DNA of 5,956 nt from Anaerolineae bacterium. GTDB lineage: Bacteria > Chloroflexota > Anaerolineae > B4-G1 > DUEL01. Where the stretch lies: NCBI GenBank assembly GCA_016926575.1, contig JAFGOJ010000222.1, forward strand, positions 1 to 5,956. Reading direction: 5' to 3'. Shown here piece by piece: positions 5,827-5,956 of this stretch; the first letter of the stretch is position 1, and each line of letters begins with the position of its first letter. The notes beneath the pieces were generated by a model that made no database searches, was not told the origin of the DNA, and saw only the letters and a list, made by a program, of their open reading frames with translations. Made by a program: the position numbers and the translations under genes.

Positions 5827-5956
5827 TAATTGCTCAGGTTTCCCGCCGGCGGGTCATTGCGAGGGCGCGTTAGTGCCCGAAGCAATCCCCACAACGTGGT
5901 GAGGAGATTGCTTCGCGGCCCTCCGGGCCGCTCGCAATGACCAGAGTGAGCAGTTA
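5827..5956. repeat. Imperfect inverted-repeat element with TCATTGCGAG ends, reaching the window edge
   Basis: Three nested arm pairs are visible. GGTCATTGCGAG (5852-5863) pairs with CTCGCAATGACC (5931-5942). CGAAGCAATC (5878-5887) pairs with GATTGCTTCG (5906-5915). An outer pair TAATTGCTCA (5827-5836) and TGAGCAGTTA (5947-5956) matches in 9 of 10. The right half carries its own hairpin, CGGCCC TCC GGGCCG (5916-5930). A palindrome CCCGCCGGCGGG (5842-5853) abuts the left arm. It has no ORF. From memory the GTCATTGCGAG...GCAATCTC type is a widespread bacterial intergenic repeat. It may continue past the edge. Confidence 0.75.

Overview
The window is GC-rich and holds two genes, both on the minus strand, each encoding an exported protein, flanked by palindromic intergenic DNA. 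I think it comes from a member of the Chloroflexota (Anaerolineae/Caldilineae type). The reasons are a huge mosaic surface protein built from choice-of-anchor Q beta-helix, PKD, clostripain and propeller modules, its C-terminal tail RVYLPLVVRY (tails of the YLPL kind are, from memory, very common on secreted Chloroflexota proteins), and the dense GTAGGGGCG-type palindromes. This assignment is an inference; the window contains no rRNA or marker gene.

Layout in the direction of transcription (right to left): 5827-5956 is an imperfect inverted-repeat element that reaches the window edge. It is followed by the leader of a small gene (5738 to 5415, 107 aa), a signal-peptide-bearing protein with a Cys-Pro-Cys / Cys-Cys tail that I do not recognise. 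The 187-bp spacer (5228-5414) carries two strong hairpins. Then comes the main gene (5227 to 305, 1640 aa), a secreted multidomain protein. Its order is signal peptide, carboxypeptidase-regulatory-like beta domain, right-handed beta-helix ending as a choice-of-anchor Q domain, three PKD-like domains, a peptidase C11 (clostripain) domain with apparent catalytic His964 and Cys1012, a regulator-type beta-propeller, and a beta-rich C-terminal domain with the YLPL tail. The 304 bp downstream of its stop (1-304) have no gene; the first 200 bp are packed with at least four palindromes, and I see nothing recognisable in 201-304.

How they may work together: the large protein looks like a cell-surface or extracellular cysteine protease carried on adhesion and display modules. 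The small upstream protein is also exported and lies on the same strand, but the two hairpins between them argue against simple tight co-transcription, and any functional link is a guess. I see no defence system, CRISPR array, tRNA, rRNA or transposase. What deserves a second look is the architecture of the protease, its tail, the small Cys-rich protein and the modular palindromes.
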